A stretch of DNA of 64,000 nucleotides from an uncultured Thermosynechococcus sp. (GTDB lineage: Bacteria; Cyanobacteriota; Cyanobacteriia; Thermosynechococcales; Thermosynechococcaceae), in the NCBI RefSeq assembly GCF_938074695.1, contig NZ_CALJEM010000003.1:1-64000 (forward strand), written 5' to 3'. How positions within the stretch are numbered: the first letter of the stretch is position 1; the number at the start of each line of letters is the position of its first letter. The position numbers and the translations under genes are program-made. The notes beneath the pieces were generated by a model. That model saw nothing but the letters and a program-made list of their open reading frames with translations. It was not told the DNA's origin and did not search any database. Of this stretch, positions 1-9,909 are shown piece after piece.

Positions 1-1
1 C

Positions 2-166
<165 letters not shown>

Positions 167-451
167 ATATCACACTGAGTTCCGCCCCAGTGCCCTAGAT
201 CCCGCCTGAGCCAAGAGATGGAGCACTGCTGAGTGGTGGCCAAACACAAAGATATCAACAGACAGTCCTTTTCCCAAGGATGGAATTAAAACAGTCACAA
301 CTGCTATATGACGGTATTTTCTGCGTACTCCATATTTTAGGGAAAGGGTCGTACCCAGTGGTTCATTACAGCTCTTATCGTCTACTGGGCGATTTCTTCA
401 TTTTCTTTTAGGATCGAAGTAGGGCTGAGTGATGCCGAAAGGAGGCCAACG

Positions 452-1048
452 ATGCGCCAACCACTCTTCAGTACTTTGATAGTTTTAGCTGCTTTTGTTG
501 GTCTCAGCAGGGCTGCTGTAGCACAGCCGATGGCGATCGCCACCTTGACCACACCTGAACTTCAGGAGCTACAACGACTGGTACCCCGCAGTGCTGAGGA
601 CTACTACAACATAGGGTTGATGCACCAAGGGACTGGTAATCTAGATGCTGCCATTGAAGCCTTTAGCCAAGCAATCAGACTCAACCCTAGCGCCGATTAC
701 TACTTTGCTCGTGGCATGGCCTACTACGACCAAGGGGATATGCAGCGGGCGATCGCCGACTTTACTACGGCAGTGCGCAATGACCCACAGTTTATTGCCG
801 CCTACTACAACCGAGGCATGGCCTATCTCGCCCTGCGAAACTATACAGCGGCGATTGCGGACTTTGATGCTGCTCTAGCACGGGATCCCCAATTTGTTGC
901 CGCCTACTACAGTCGGGGTATGGCTTACTTCGACAGCGGCAATGTGGAATTGGCGCAACGGGACTATGCGCGGGCGCGGGCACTCAACCCAACAATGACG
1001 GCTCAGTACTACGATCGCGCCCCCCGTCCCCTCACTGGAGGACCTTAG
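452..1048 (+). CDS. Secreted tetratricopeptide repeat protein
   Basis: Signal peptide-like N-terminus (LIVLAAFVGLSRAAVAQ) followed by four TPR-like repeats (YYxRGMAYxxxGNxxxAxxDFxxAxxxxP). Confidence 0.88.
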   Translation: MRQPLFSTLIVLAAFVGLSRAAVAQPMAIATLTTPELQELQRLVPRSAEDYYNIGLMHQGTGNLDAAIEAFSQAIRLNPSADYYFARGMAYYDQGDMQRAIADFTTAVRNDPQFIAAYYNRGMAYLALRNYTAAIADFDAALARDPQFVAAYYSRGMAYFDSGNVELAQRDYARARALNPTMTAQYYDRAPRPLTGGP

Positions 1049-1122
1049 CACCTGAAGCCACCAAGGAGGGCGATAATAGGGCGATAATATAATGTGCAGG
1101 ATAAGGATGAGCGATCGCGCCT

Positions 1123-1377
1123 ATGCCCAGAACCCCGTCTGAATTTGCGGTTCATTTATTTCTGGATGGCGGTCACCGTGAGGAGGTGCGCTTCCCCACC
1201 ATTCAAGACTTCCAGAAGTGGTACAGCAATGAGTTAGCGGCCAAAGCAAATTCCAACGACTTTATTTCCGTTCCTATTAAAAATATTCAAGGGGAATACA
1301 TGGTGGTGCGTCCCTCGAAGGTGCTTGCCATTCGGGTGGAACCGGTGTTTACCTCTAGTGTGGATCGGTTTGTCTAA
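1123..1377 (+). CDS. Conserved cyanobacterial hypothetical protein (84 aa)
   Basis: Intact ORF with plausible spacing to the downstream gene; no family recognised. Confidence 0.6.
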   Translation: MPRTPSEFAVHLFLDGGHREEVRFPTIQDFQKWYSNELAAKANSNDFISVPIKNIQGEYMVVRPSKVLAIRVEPVFTSSVDRFV

Positions 1378-1382
1378 AGCCG

Positions 1383-2555
1383 ATGGCGGGTTTATTCACT
1401 GGGTGGATTCAGGGGGTCGTCATCCTGGCAATGGGCGCGATCGCCACCGCCCCAACCGTTGCTCCCTTAATCCGCCAAAGCCAACTCCCGCCGACGGTTG
1501 CCCTGGATACAACTCTGGGGGAATCCTCCCGTGAGCGGGCACGACTTCTGCAAGCCATTGAGCACAGTTTGCGCTACCTGCGCAGCGAGAAAGGACGCCG
1601 AGACTATGCCGCCTACACCGCTCCCGGCCAGCCAGGGGCAGCCCTAGGATCCAATCTGCATCAGCGGGTGATTCGCTCCCTGGAACGCTTTCGCCATTTG
1701 GTACACATCCATCGCTCTGCGGCAGAACTCCAAGCAGCGGTGAAGCGGGAATTTGTGTTTTACCAATCCATTGGTAGCGATGGCCAAGGGCGAGTGGAGT
1801 TTACAGGCTACTATGCACCCACCTACCGCGCTAGTTTAGTGCCCACCGCCGAGTACCGCTATCCCCTGTTTCGGCGTCCCCCCAATTTGGAGCAGTGGCC
1901 ACAACCCCACCCAACCCGCTTGGAACTGGAAGGGGCGGATGGTCTGCAGTGGCGCAAAGGGCCTTTGCGGGGTCTGGAACTGGTCTATTTGCGCGATCGC
2001 CTAGAGGCTTTTCTGGTTCACGTCTAAGGGTCTGCGGAACTGCAACTGCCCAACGGTCGCCGCTTTACCGTCGGCTATGCCGCCAAAACCAATCACCCCT
2101 ACACCAGTATTGGCCAAGAACTTATTCGCGATGGCAAAATTGCCCGCGAGGAACTGACCCTGCCGCGGCTTGTTGCCTACTTTAAGGCCAACCCTGCTGA
2201 GCTAGATCGCTATTTGCCCCGCAACGCCAGCTTTGTTTTCTTTGAATACACCCAAGGTCGGCCACCCACCGGCAGTCTCTCCACACCCGTGACCCCAGAG
2301 CGGTCGATCGCCACCGATAAGGCCTTGATGCCACCGGGTGCCTTGGCCGTGATCGACACGAAAATTCCCCTCAAAGCCCAAGGTCAATGGCAGCCAACTC
2401 CCGTCAGCCGTTTTGTCTTGGATCAGGATACAGGCAGTGCCATTCGCGGGCCGGGGCGTGTGGATATTTTCATGGGCACAGGAGATGTAGCCAAGGCGCG
2501 GGCGGGTCTGATCAATACGCCGGGGCAGTTGTACTATTTGCTCCTGCGGGAATAG
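1383..2555 (+). pseudogene. mltA: MltA-like membrane-bound lytic murein transglycosylase interrupted by in-frame TAA at 2025-2027
   Basis: ORFs 1383..2027 and 2214..2555 share a frame; reading through TAA gives ...LEAFLVHV*GSAELQLPNGRRFTVGYAAKTNHPYTSIG...NASFVFFEY...DQDTGSAIRGPGRVDIFMGTG, the MltA/3D domain. Confidence 0.85.
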
Positions 2556-3605
2556 CTAGGGGTGCAGCGCTACTTTAATCACTTGGCGCGCCTTCATTGC
2601 TTGGAGGACGCTTTCAATCTCCGTTAGGGGGGCTTGGCCACTAATCAGTTTCTCGAAGGGGAGCGTGCCACTGGCAATTAACTCTAGAGCTTGGCGGACA
2701 AAGGTGGGCGTGTTGTGAAAGACTCCCTTGAGAGTCAATTCTTCGTAGTGCAGGCGCTCAGTGTCCACGCGGATGGCGGTTTGCCGCGGGCAGCCGCCAA
2801 AGAGGTTAATCGTGGCACCGGGGCGACCACAGGCGATCGCCGTTTCCCAGACTTCGGGAACCCCAGTGGCTTCAATGACAATATCGGCGCCGCGCCCCTC
2901 TGTCCAATCTCGGACGACAGCGGGAATATCGCTGCACTGGTGATGATTGATGGTCTGCTCTGCCCCAAAAGTACCGGCGATCCCCAGCCGCTGATCAGAA
3001 CCGCCAAAGGCGAAGACCCGCGCTCCCTGCTGAGCCAGAACACCAATGAACATCAAACCAATGGCACCATCGCCAAGGACAACAATTTGCGGTGGACTGG
3101 GCCACTGCTCAACCATGGCGGGGTCAAACCCAGAGCGAGCCACACCGTGGAGAACACAGGCAAGGGGTTCTGTGAGCGCCGCCAAGGCAAAGGAGAGGGA
3201 CTCGGGAATGGGCAGCAGATTCTGGCGGACAATGCTGGCGGGAATTTTTAGATATTCGGCAAAGGTGCCATTGTTGAACTCTAGGTGAGGGCAGAGGGAA
3301 AAGGCCTGTCGCTGGCAGTAAAAACATTGGCCACAGGGGGCAGAATTATTGGCCACTACGCGATCGCCCACCTGCCATCCGGTCACCCCCGCTCCTAAGG
3401 CCACAATTTCTCCTGCTGCTTCATGGCCAAAGAGAATGGGCGGCGTCAGCATCCGCGCATGACCTCCCCGCTGCCACACCTTTAAGTCAGTGCCACAGGT
3501 GGTTGCTGCCCGCACCCGAATCACCACTTCCCCCGGCCCCGGCGTGGGATCGGCCACGCTTTCGATGCGCACATCTTCTTTGCCGTAGAGCACTGCTGCT
3601 TTCAT
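2556..3605 (-). CDS. Zinc-dependent medium-chain alcohol/sorbitol/threonine dehydrogenase-like protein
   Basis: GHEAAGEIVALG zinc-ADH signature, CGQCFYCQRQAFSLC structural-zinc lobe, Rossmann VVLGDGAIG. Confidence 0.88.
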   Translation of the reverse strand: MKAAVLYGKEDVRIESVADPTPGPGEVVIRVRAATTCGTDLKVWQRGGHARMLTPPILFGHEAAGEIVALGAGVTGWQVGDRVVANNSAPCGQCFYCQRQAFSLCPHLEFNNGTFAEYLKIPASIVRQNLLPIPESLSFALAALTEPLACVLHGVARSGFDPAMVEQWPSPPQIVVLGDGAIGLMFIGVLAQQGARVFAFGGSDQRLGIAGTFGAEQTINHHQCSDIPAVVRDWTEGRGADIVIEATGVPEVWETAIACGRPGATINLFGGCPRQTAIRVDTERLHYEELTLKGVFHNTPTFVRQALELIASGTLPFEKLISGQAPLTEIESVLQAMKARQVIKVALHP

Positions 3606-3623
3606 CGAGATTCCCCGCCAGAC

Positions 3624-4763
3624 TTAGGTCAGCCATTTCAGGAAGCCACAGAGCACCCCCAAGAGGGCAACCACCCCGTAGAATGTACTCACAACCCGCA
3701 GTTCTGACCAGCCGCCCAATTCAAAGTGATGGTGCAGGGGAGCCATCCGCAGTAGTCGTTTGCCCACACCGTCAGGTCCCTTTGTGGCTTTGTAGTAGAG
3801 CACCTGGGCAATCACTGAGAGCGACTCCACAAAAAAAAGACCGCTAACAATCAACAGCTCCCAAAGGTGGTGACTCGCCAAGCCAATGCCCGCTAGGAGC
3901 GCCCCAAGCGCCAGGGAACCCGTATCCCCCATAAATACCCGCGCCGGATGGTAATTGTGCCCGAGAAAGCCAAGGCAGGCACCACTCATGACCGCCGCCA
4001 AAATTTGCAAATCAGGATGGGGAGTGAGAATCATTCCCAGAACCAACAGGGCGATCGCTGCGGTGCCGGCTGCTAGGCCATCTAGGCCATCGGTGAGATT
4101 TAGGGCATTCCCTTCCGCCATCGGCACAAAAATTGCCAGGGGAATAAAGCCTATTCCCAGCGGCCAGACCCATCCCCACGGAGCAGTGACAATGGTTGCA
4201 GCGGGATCACTACCCACTAGCCAAGCACAGAAGAGCGCTGCCCCCATACCCTCTAGGAGGAGCCGCAGCCGAGCCGATAAGCCTTTATTGGATTTGCGCC
4301 GCAGCACTTGCCAGTCATCCCACCAGCCAATGGTGGCATACCAGAGCACCAACAGGGCGATCGCCCCCACTGTTGCCGATAGTTTCCCCTGAACCAGTCC
4401 CGTCCACAGGAGTGCCAGACCCAACCCCGTTGGCACAAAAAAGATTCCCCCCATCGTCGGTGTGCCCGATTTTTGTAGGTGGGATTGCGGGCCATCTTCG
4501 CGAATAATTTGCCCTGTCTTTAGTCGCCGTAGGATGGGCACCACAGCCATCCCGAGAACCGCAACGACAGCAAAACCCACCACCCAAGGCACCGTTAAGG
4601 TTTGCAGCGGCTGCCGCCACTGAGTTGCCTTGGTGTCGTAGGCAAGACTTGCCATGAGCAGGGCAATGGCAAGAAGGCCAAAAAGTCGCTGTCCTGTGAG
4701 CCAAGTGGCTTTAACTGTGGCGGTGGTTTTGGGCGAGGGCATGGGAATCTTACAGCACGTCAC
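3624..4763 (-). CDS. mraY: Phospho-N-acetylmuramoyl-pentapeptide-transferase
   Basis: KSGTPTMGGIFF, NLTDGLDGLAAG, MGDTGSLALG, MAPLHHHFELGGW motifs. Confidence 0.96.
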   Translation of the reverse strand: MTCCKIPMPSPKTTATVKATWLTGQRLFGLLAIALLMASLAYDTKATQWRQPLQTLTVPWVVGFAVVAVLGMAVVPILRRLKTGQIIREDGPQSHLQKSGTPTMGGIFFVPTGLGLALLWTGLVQGKLSATVGAIALLVLWYATIGWWDDWQVLRRKSNKGLSARLRLLLEGMGAALFCAWLVGSDPAATIVTAPWGWVWPLGIGFIPLAIFVPMAEGNALNLTDGLDGLAAGTAAIALLVLGMILTPHPDLQILAAVMSGACLGFLGHNYHPARVFMGDTGSLALGALLAGIGLASHHLWELLIVSGLFFVESLSVIAQVLYYKATKGPDGVGKRLLRMAPLHHHFELGGWSELRVVSTFYGVVALLGVLCGFLKWLT

Positions 4764-4787
4764 TCCGATAATAGGGGCATCCGTGCG

Positions 4788-5033
4788 CTACTCCTCAAGC
4801 CCTAGGTCCTCTTCTTCGTCGTAATCCCCCAAGGAGTCACCAACAAACTCTTCAATTTCACCCATATCATCAAGGGCGCTATCTAGAAGGGGATCTGCCT
4901 CATTGCCATCGCGAGCAATCAATCGACCCGTTTGCTGTAACCATTCCAAAATGGAGCGATCTGAACGCCCCGCCGCTGTTAAGTTCTTTTGGGAAATGGG
5001 TTCTTCGTACAAGGAGGGGTTGTATAGGGTCAT
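4788..5033 (-). CDS. DUF3134-like small cyanobacterial protein
   Basis: LYNPSLYEEP...SILEWLQQTGRLIARD pattern and acidic C-terminus. Confidence 0.7.
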   Translation of the reverse strand: MTLYNPSLYEEPISQKNLTAAGRSDRSILEWLQQTGRLIARDGNEADPLLDSALDDMGEIEEFVGDSLGDYDEEEDLGLEE

Positions 5034-5216
5034 AGGGCTAGGCTAGACAGGGTTGTGGTAGTCCAATCCTTAAGTGTAACGTCTGGCTACAGGAATGTAA
5101 ATCTTCAGCCTGTGGCGATCGCTTAAGGTGACACATTCCTTGGAACCTGCCTACACTGGAGAAGTCATTAAAGAGTGAATGGACATTCAACATTTGACAC
5201 ACGAGGGATAAAAAGC

Positions 5217-5540
5217 ATGTCTTTACCAAAGAAATCATCCATCGCCTTTGCTGTTTTGAGTGCAGTGTCCCTCGCGGGGGGGGCGATCGCTGCTCCTTAT
5301 CCCCCAGAAGTAGTTTCCCGATTTACGAGTGAATGTACGACTGCTCTGCAACAACAGGTGCCGCAAATGGCACAGTACGGTAACGCTTACTGTAGCTGTG
5401 TGATCAATGAATTGCAATCGTCACTGACCTTAGCCCAGTTTCAGGCAATCGGTGAAGATGTCCAGACCAATGTGACCCCAGAAGTGCGCCAGATGCTTAC
5501 TAAAACGGCACAAACCTGCCTGCAACGAATTACTCGGTAA
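5217..5540 (+). CDS. Secreted small cysteine-containing protein; internal ATG at 5217 preferred over 5175
   Basis: MSLPKKSSIAFAVLSAVSLAGGAIAA signal peptide begins at 5217; mature part has four Cys. Confidence 0.7.
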   Translation: MSLPKKSSIAFAVLSAVSLAGGAIAAPYPPEVVSRFTSECTTALQQQVPQMAQYGNAYCSCVINELQSSLTLAQFQAIGEDVQTNVTPEVRQMLTKTAQTCLQRITR

Positions 5541-5571
5541 GAGGGGGGAGCCACTCCCCCCAATTGGTTGC

Positions 5572-6822
5572 CTAGACTGTGCTGAGAAACTGAGCGGCTG
5601 CCGCTTGCAGCTCTGCAACTTTATCGAGTTTTTCCCAAGGTAAGTCGAGGTCACTTCGGCCAAAGTGGCCATAGGCAGCTACATCTTGGTAGAAGCGACC
5701 GCCGCGATCTTGGGGCAGGTGACACAGGCCGAAGGTTTGGATGATGGCAGCAGGGCGCAGATCAAAGTGGCTCTTAATCAACTCCAGTAATTGCTCTGGA
5801 GCGAGTTTACCCGTGCCAAAGGTATCCACAAACAGGCTCACGGGGCGAGCAACGCCAATGGCATAGCTAATCTGTAACTCGCATTTATCGGCCAGCCCTG
5901 CGGCAACAATGTTTTTGGCGATGTAGCGAGCCATGTAGGCGGCACTGCGATCCACCTTGGTGGGGTCTTTACCGGAAAAGGCGCCGCCGCCGTGGCGGGC
6001 ATAGCCACCGTAGGTATCGACAACGAGCTTGCGTCCTGTCAGTCCCGAATCCCCTTGGGGGCCACCAATGACAAATTTGCCCGTGGGATTGACGAGAAAG
6101 CGAGTCTTGTCATCGGGTTTGATGGCCAGATCTGCAAAGACGGGGTTGACCACTGCTTCCCGCAGGTCGGCTTTGATCTTTTCTTGAACGGCGGCTTCGT
6201 CGCTAATGTCACCAATGGTGGCCGTGTGTTGGGTGGAAATCAGAATTGTATCAATGCCCACGGGCTTGCCATCTTCGTAGATGACGGTAACTTGGGTTTT
6301 GCCATCGGGACGCAGGTAAGGGAGTTGACCCGTTTTGCGGACGGCGGCCAAGCGACGTGCCATGCGGTGAGCCAAGCTAATGGGCAGGGGCATATACTCA
6401 GGGGTTTCGTTACAGGCATAGCCAAACATAATGCCTTGATCGCCCGCTCCAACGCGATCTAATTCGGCATCACTCAGGTGTTCCCGTGCTTCTTGGGCGG
6501 TGTCCACCCCTCGGGCAATGTCGGGAGATTGCTCATCAAGGGCAACGATGACAGCACAGCTATTGGCAGCAAAGCCATTTTCAGCGTCGGTATAGCCAAT
6601 TTCACGGATTTTCTGCCGTGCCAAGTTGACGTAGTTGACCTGTGCTTTGGTGGTAATTTCCCCCGTAATCAACACGAGACCCGTATTCACAACGACCTCA
6701 GCGGCAACGCGACTCTGGGGGTCTTGGGTGAGTAAAGCATCCAGAATGGCATCGGCAATTTGGTCGCAGATTTTATCGGGGTGACCTTCGGTGACGGATT
6801 CCGAACTAAATAAGTAACGCAA
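5572..6822 (-). CDS. metK: S-adenosylmethionine synthase
   Basis: [51 protein letters not shown]. Confidence 0.98.
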   Translation of the reverse strand: MRYLFSSESVTEGHPDKICDQIADAILDALLTQDPQSRVAAEVVVNTGLVLITGEITTKAQVNYVNLARQKIREIGYTDAENGFAANSCAVIVALDEQSPDIARGVDTAQEAREHLSDAELDRVGAGDQGIMFGYACNETPEYMPLPISLAHRMARRLAAVRKTGQLPYLRPDGKTQVTVIYEDGKPVGIDTILISTQHTATIGDISDEAAVQEKIKADLREAVVNPVFADLAIKPDDKTRFLVNPTGKFVIGGPQGDSGLTGRKLVVDTYGGYARHGGGAFSGKDPTKVDRSAAYMARYIAKNIVAAGLADKCELQISYAIGVARPVSLFVDTFGTGKLAPEQLLELIKSHFDLRPAAIIQTFGLCHLPQDRGGRFYQDVAAYGHFGRSDLDLPWEKLDKVAELQAAAAQFLSTV

Positions 6823-7182
6823 GATAGCACTCCTATGACATGAATAATTGAAAGAGATGCAATAAGTTTGTCTGCAGCAGCAGGGGCTTTTGACTAAAAA
6901 ACAAGAACCCTTTTCTAAATCCTAGGATTATACCTGAGCGGCAAGACGCCCGGGTGAATGCAAGAATTGGCCAGACTAGAGGCAAATTTTAGGCCTTTCA
7001 AACTGTATGTCTGCTTCACGGGATGCCGACTATGCCGGTTGTGTGGCTCAAGACGCCTGTCGTGAATCGAATTAAATTAAATTACACAAATCCCTCAACG
7101 CGGGCGATCGCTCCCCTGTTGACCATAGAGCCTGTGGAGTCGTCCCCCCACGGGACTTCGCTGCGCTGCGTTTTACGGCTGT

Positions 7183-7191
7183 TGTTTCCTG
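7183..7191 (-). ncRNA. CAGGAAACA motif, possible Yfr2 (Cyano-1)-like sRNA core (motif only; transcript ends unknown)
   Basis: Minus strand reads ...GGGCACACAGGAAACAACAGCC... in a ~490-bp intergenic region, followed by a GUCCC/GGGAC hairpin. Confidence 0.25.
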
Positions 7192-7316
7192 TGTGCCCAA
7201 GGGAGACTCCCCTTTAATTACCCGATTCCCCCCACCTCGATGGCGCAGATATTTGAGGTAGTGAGCCTGAAGAAACCCATAGTCTCGACCCAGCCAGTCT
7301 TAGCAACGCCGGGGCT

Positions 7317-7877
7317 TTAGGTGACCTCAAAGATGCCTGATTCGGTGCAAATCGCTTGGAGGGGCTGATCCCATGGGTCACGGGGCAATTCTTCTACCAC
7401 CGCTGACTCAAACACAATGCCCCAGCGACACACATGTTGCCAGTCAGGGTGGGCGAAGAGACGATCAAAAAAACCGCCGCCATAGCCGAGACGGTAGCCT
7501 TGGCGATCGCAGGCAACCGCAGGAACCAAACACAGATCAACCACCTTTAGATCGATGAGCGGAGCGTTAGCAGCAGGTTGCCAAATGCCATAACGTCCTT
7601 GCTGGAGAGAGTCTTCTTTGCCACCAAAACAATGCCACTGCAAATCCCGACCCACGATGCGGGGCAAGCCCCACTGTTTAGGCAGTGGCCAGAGGGAGCG
7701 CAAATCGGGTTCCCGCCGATGGGGCACGTAGGCCAAAACTGTGGTCGCCCGTTGAAACTGGGGATGACTAAGCAAGTGCTGACAAATGCGCTGACTGCGA
7801 TTTTGCCACTCGCGATCGCTCAAGTGCTGCCGCCATTGGAGATACTGTTGTCGCAGGTTGGTTTTTGCGTCATCCAT
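7317..7877 (-). CDS. 5-formyltetrahydrofolate cyclo-ligase family protein
   Basis: RxxYLQWRQ...LVPAVACDRQGYRLGYGGGFFDR motif. Confidence 0.9.
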   Translation of the reverse strand: MDDAKTNLRQQYLQWRQHLSDREWQNRSQRICQHLLSHPQFQRATTVLAYVPHRREPDLRSLWPLPKQWGLPRIVGRDLQWHCFGGKEDSLQQGRYGIWQPAANAPLIDLKVVDLCLVPAVACDRQGYRLGYGGGFFDRLFAHPDWQHVCRWGIVFESAVVEELPRDPWDQPLQAICTESGIFEVT

Positions 7878-8092
7878 ATTGGTTGTGTGAGCACCGCGGC
7901 TGCCAGTGAATATATAAAATCACAAAAAGTCTCAGGATTGCGTCAACGGATGGTCGGTAACATATCCCCCAAGGAAAACAGGGAAGATTCTTGGGGGCAC
8001 TCAAATCCCGATAAAAATAGTCGGATATATTTGACAGGGCGATCGCCCCCTGCTAAGATGGTCAACAACTTGTCTGAGGCAGTCTAAGACCC

Positions 8093-9391
8093 ATGACCGC
8101 AACCTTGACCTCCACTCCCGAAACCACCTACTTTACCCACCTCAAATGCAAAGAGTGTGGGGCAGAGTACGAACCCCAAGCCATTCATGTTTGCGAATAC
8201 TGCTTTGGCCCCCTTGAGGTGAAGTACGACCTCAACCGATTGGCGGCAGCCGTGACTCGCAGCACGATTGAGGCAGGTCCGAAGTCCATTTGGCGCTACC
8301 GTGCCTTTTTGCCGGTGACTTCGGCAAACCCCATTGACGTGGGGACGGGGATGACGCCCCTCCTCAAAGCCCAGCGGCTGGGGCGCCGCCTCGGACTCAA
8401 GCATCTGTATATCAAAAACGATGCAGTGAATATGCCTACCCTCAGCTTCAAGGATCGGGTGGTTTCGGTGGCGTTGACACGGGCGCGGGAACTGGGGTTT
8501 ACGACGGTCTCCTGTGCCAGTACCGGCAACTTGGCGAATTCAACAGCGGCAATTGCCGCCCACGCCGGGCTAGATTGCTGTGTCTTTATTCCCGCGGATC
8601 TGGAAGCAGGCAAGGTCTTGGGCACGCTCATCTATGGGCCAATGGTGATGGCTGTGGAGGGCAACTATGACCAAGTGAACCGCCTCTGCTCGGAAGTGGC
8701 CAATACCCATGGGTGGGGGTTTGTCAATATCAATTTGCGTCCCTACTACTCGGAAGGGTCAAAGACGCTTGGTTATGAGGTGATTGAACAGTTGGGCTGG
8801 CAGCTCCCTGACCACATTGTGGCTCCTTTGGCCTCCGGTTCTTTGTTCACAAAAATTTACAAAGGCTTCCGCGAATTTGTGGAAGTGGGTCTTGTGCCCG
8901 ACAAGCCGGTGCGCTGTAGTGGTGCTCAAGCCGCAGGTTGCTCTCCCATTGCCCAAGCCTATGCCGAAGGGCGGGACTTTGTGGCACCCGTGAAGCCCAA
9001 CACGATTGCTAAGTCCATTGCCATTGGCAACCCCGCCGATGGGGTCTATGCCCTAGACATTGCCCGCAAAACCAATGGGGCGATCGCGGCGGCCACCGAT
9101 GAAGAAATTGTGGCCGGGATTAAGCTCCTGGCCGAAACAGAGGGTATTTTTACCGAAACCGCGGGCGGCACAACCATTGCCGTGCTCAAAAAGCTGGTGG
9201 AAGCCGGCACTATTGACCCGGAAGAGGTGACGGTTGTCTATATCACGGGCAATGGCCTGAAAACCCAAGAGGCGGTGCAAAACGACATTGGCCAACCCCT
9301 GAGGATTGAACCCAAATTGGCTAGCTTTGAGCGTGCCCTAGAGCGATCGCGCACGCTGGAACGGTTAGATTGGCAACCGGTCTTGGTCTAG
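8093..9391 (+). CDS. thrC: Threonine synthase
   Basis: N-terminal CKECGAEY...[10 protein letters not shown] zinc-ribbon-like motif, PLP motif [28 protein letters not shown]. Confidence 0.95.
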   Translation: MTATLTSTPETTYFTHLKCKECGAEYEPQAIHVCEYCFGPLEVKYDLNRLAAAVTRSTIEAGPKSIWRYRAFLPVTSANPIDVGTGMTPLLKAQRLGRRLGLKHLYIKNDAVNMPTLSFKDRVVSVALTRARELGFTTVSCASTGNLANSTAAIAAHAGLDCCVFIPADLEAGKVLGTLIYGPMVMAVEGNYDQVNRLCSEVANTHGWGFVNINLRPYYSEGSKTLGYEVIEQLGWQLPDHIVAPLASGSLFTKIYKGFREFVEVGLVPDKPVRCSGAQAAGCSPIAQAYAEGRDFVAPVKPNTIAKSIAIGNPADGVYALDIARKTNGAIAAATDEEIVAGIKLLAETEGIFTETAGGTTIAVLKKLVEAGTIDPEEVTVVYITGNGLKTQEAVQNDIGQPLRIEPKLASFERALERSRTLERLDWQPVLV

Positions 9392-9435
9392 GTTTTCTGG
9401 TTCTTTTGAAGTTGATTGAGGGTTTCGAGAAGTCT

Positions 9436-9711
9436 ATGGCTGTTACCGTTTTGATTCCTACCCCCTTGCAAAAACTCACCCGCGATCAGGCCACGCTGGA
9501 GTGCCAAGCCCAATCGATCGCTGAGCTGCTCGAAAAGTTAGAACAGGACTGCCCTGGCATCAAAGGGCGCCTCTGTGATGAAAGGGGTCAACTGCGGCGA
9601 TTCGTGAATTTCTATGTCAACAATGAGGATATTCGTTTCCTGAATGGCCTTGAAACGCCCCTCAAGGATGGCGACGAAGTCAGCATCATTCCCGCGATCG
9701 CTGGGGGCTAA
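9436..9711 (+). CDS. MoaD/ThiS-family ubiquitin-like sulfur carrier protein; start re-assigned to ATG 9436
   Basis: [11 protein letters not shown]...[16 protein letters not shown] with C-terminal Gly-Gly tail. Confidence 0.88.
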   Translation: MAVTVLIPTPLQKLTRDQATLECQAQSIAELLEKLEQDCPGIKGRLCDERGQLRRFVNFYVNNEDIRFLNGLETPLKDGDEVSIIPAIAGG

Positions 9712-9909
9712 GGCACAGCCTAGGGAGCATAGCTTGTTCCTGTGGCGATGATTGAATGGTGATCCCAGGAGCATTAGGCTCTTATTCAAATATTTTTCAC
9801 ATCATCCCGAAAAGGCTGGTAGAGAACTTCCCAAAGGGGGCGAAACCTATCTACCAGTTCCGGGGCAGAGATTTGATAGGATCAGGGCACTGTTTGCCGC
9901 TGTCCTCCA

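Noticed and set aside
280-411. 43-aa ORF MELKQSQLLYDGIFCVLHILGKGSYPVVHYSSYRLLGDFFIFF downstream of tpiA
   Set aside because: No resemblance to known small photosystem/NDH/b6f subunits; composition fits chance reading of AT-rich intergenic DNA.
2691-3251. 186-aa plus-strand ORF antisense to the zinc dehydrogenase
   Set aside because: GC-rich antisense shadow ORF; the minus-strand frame has clear family motifs.
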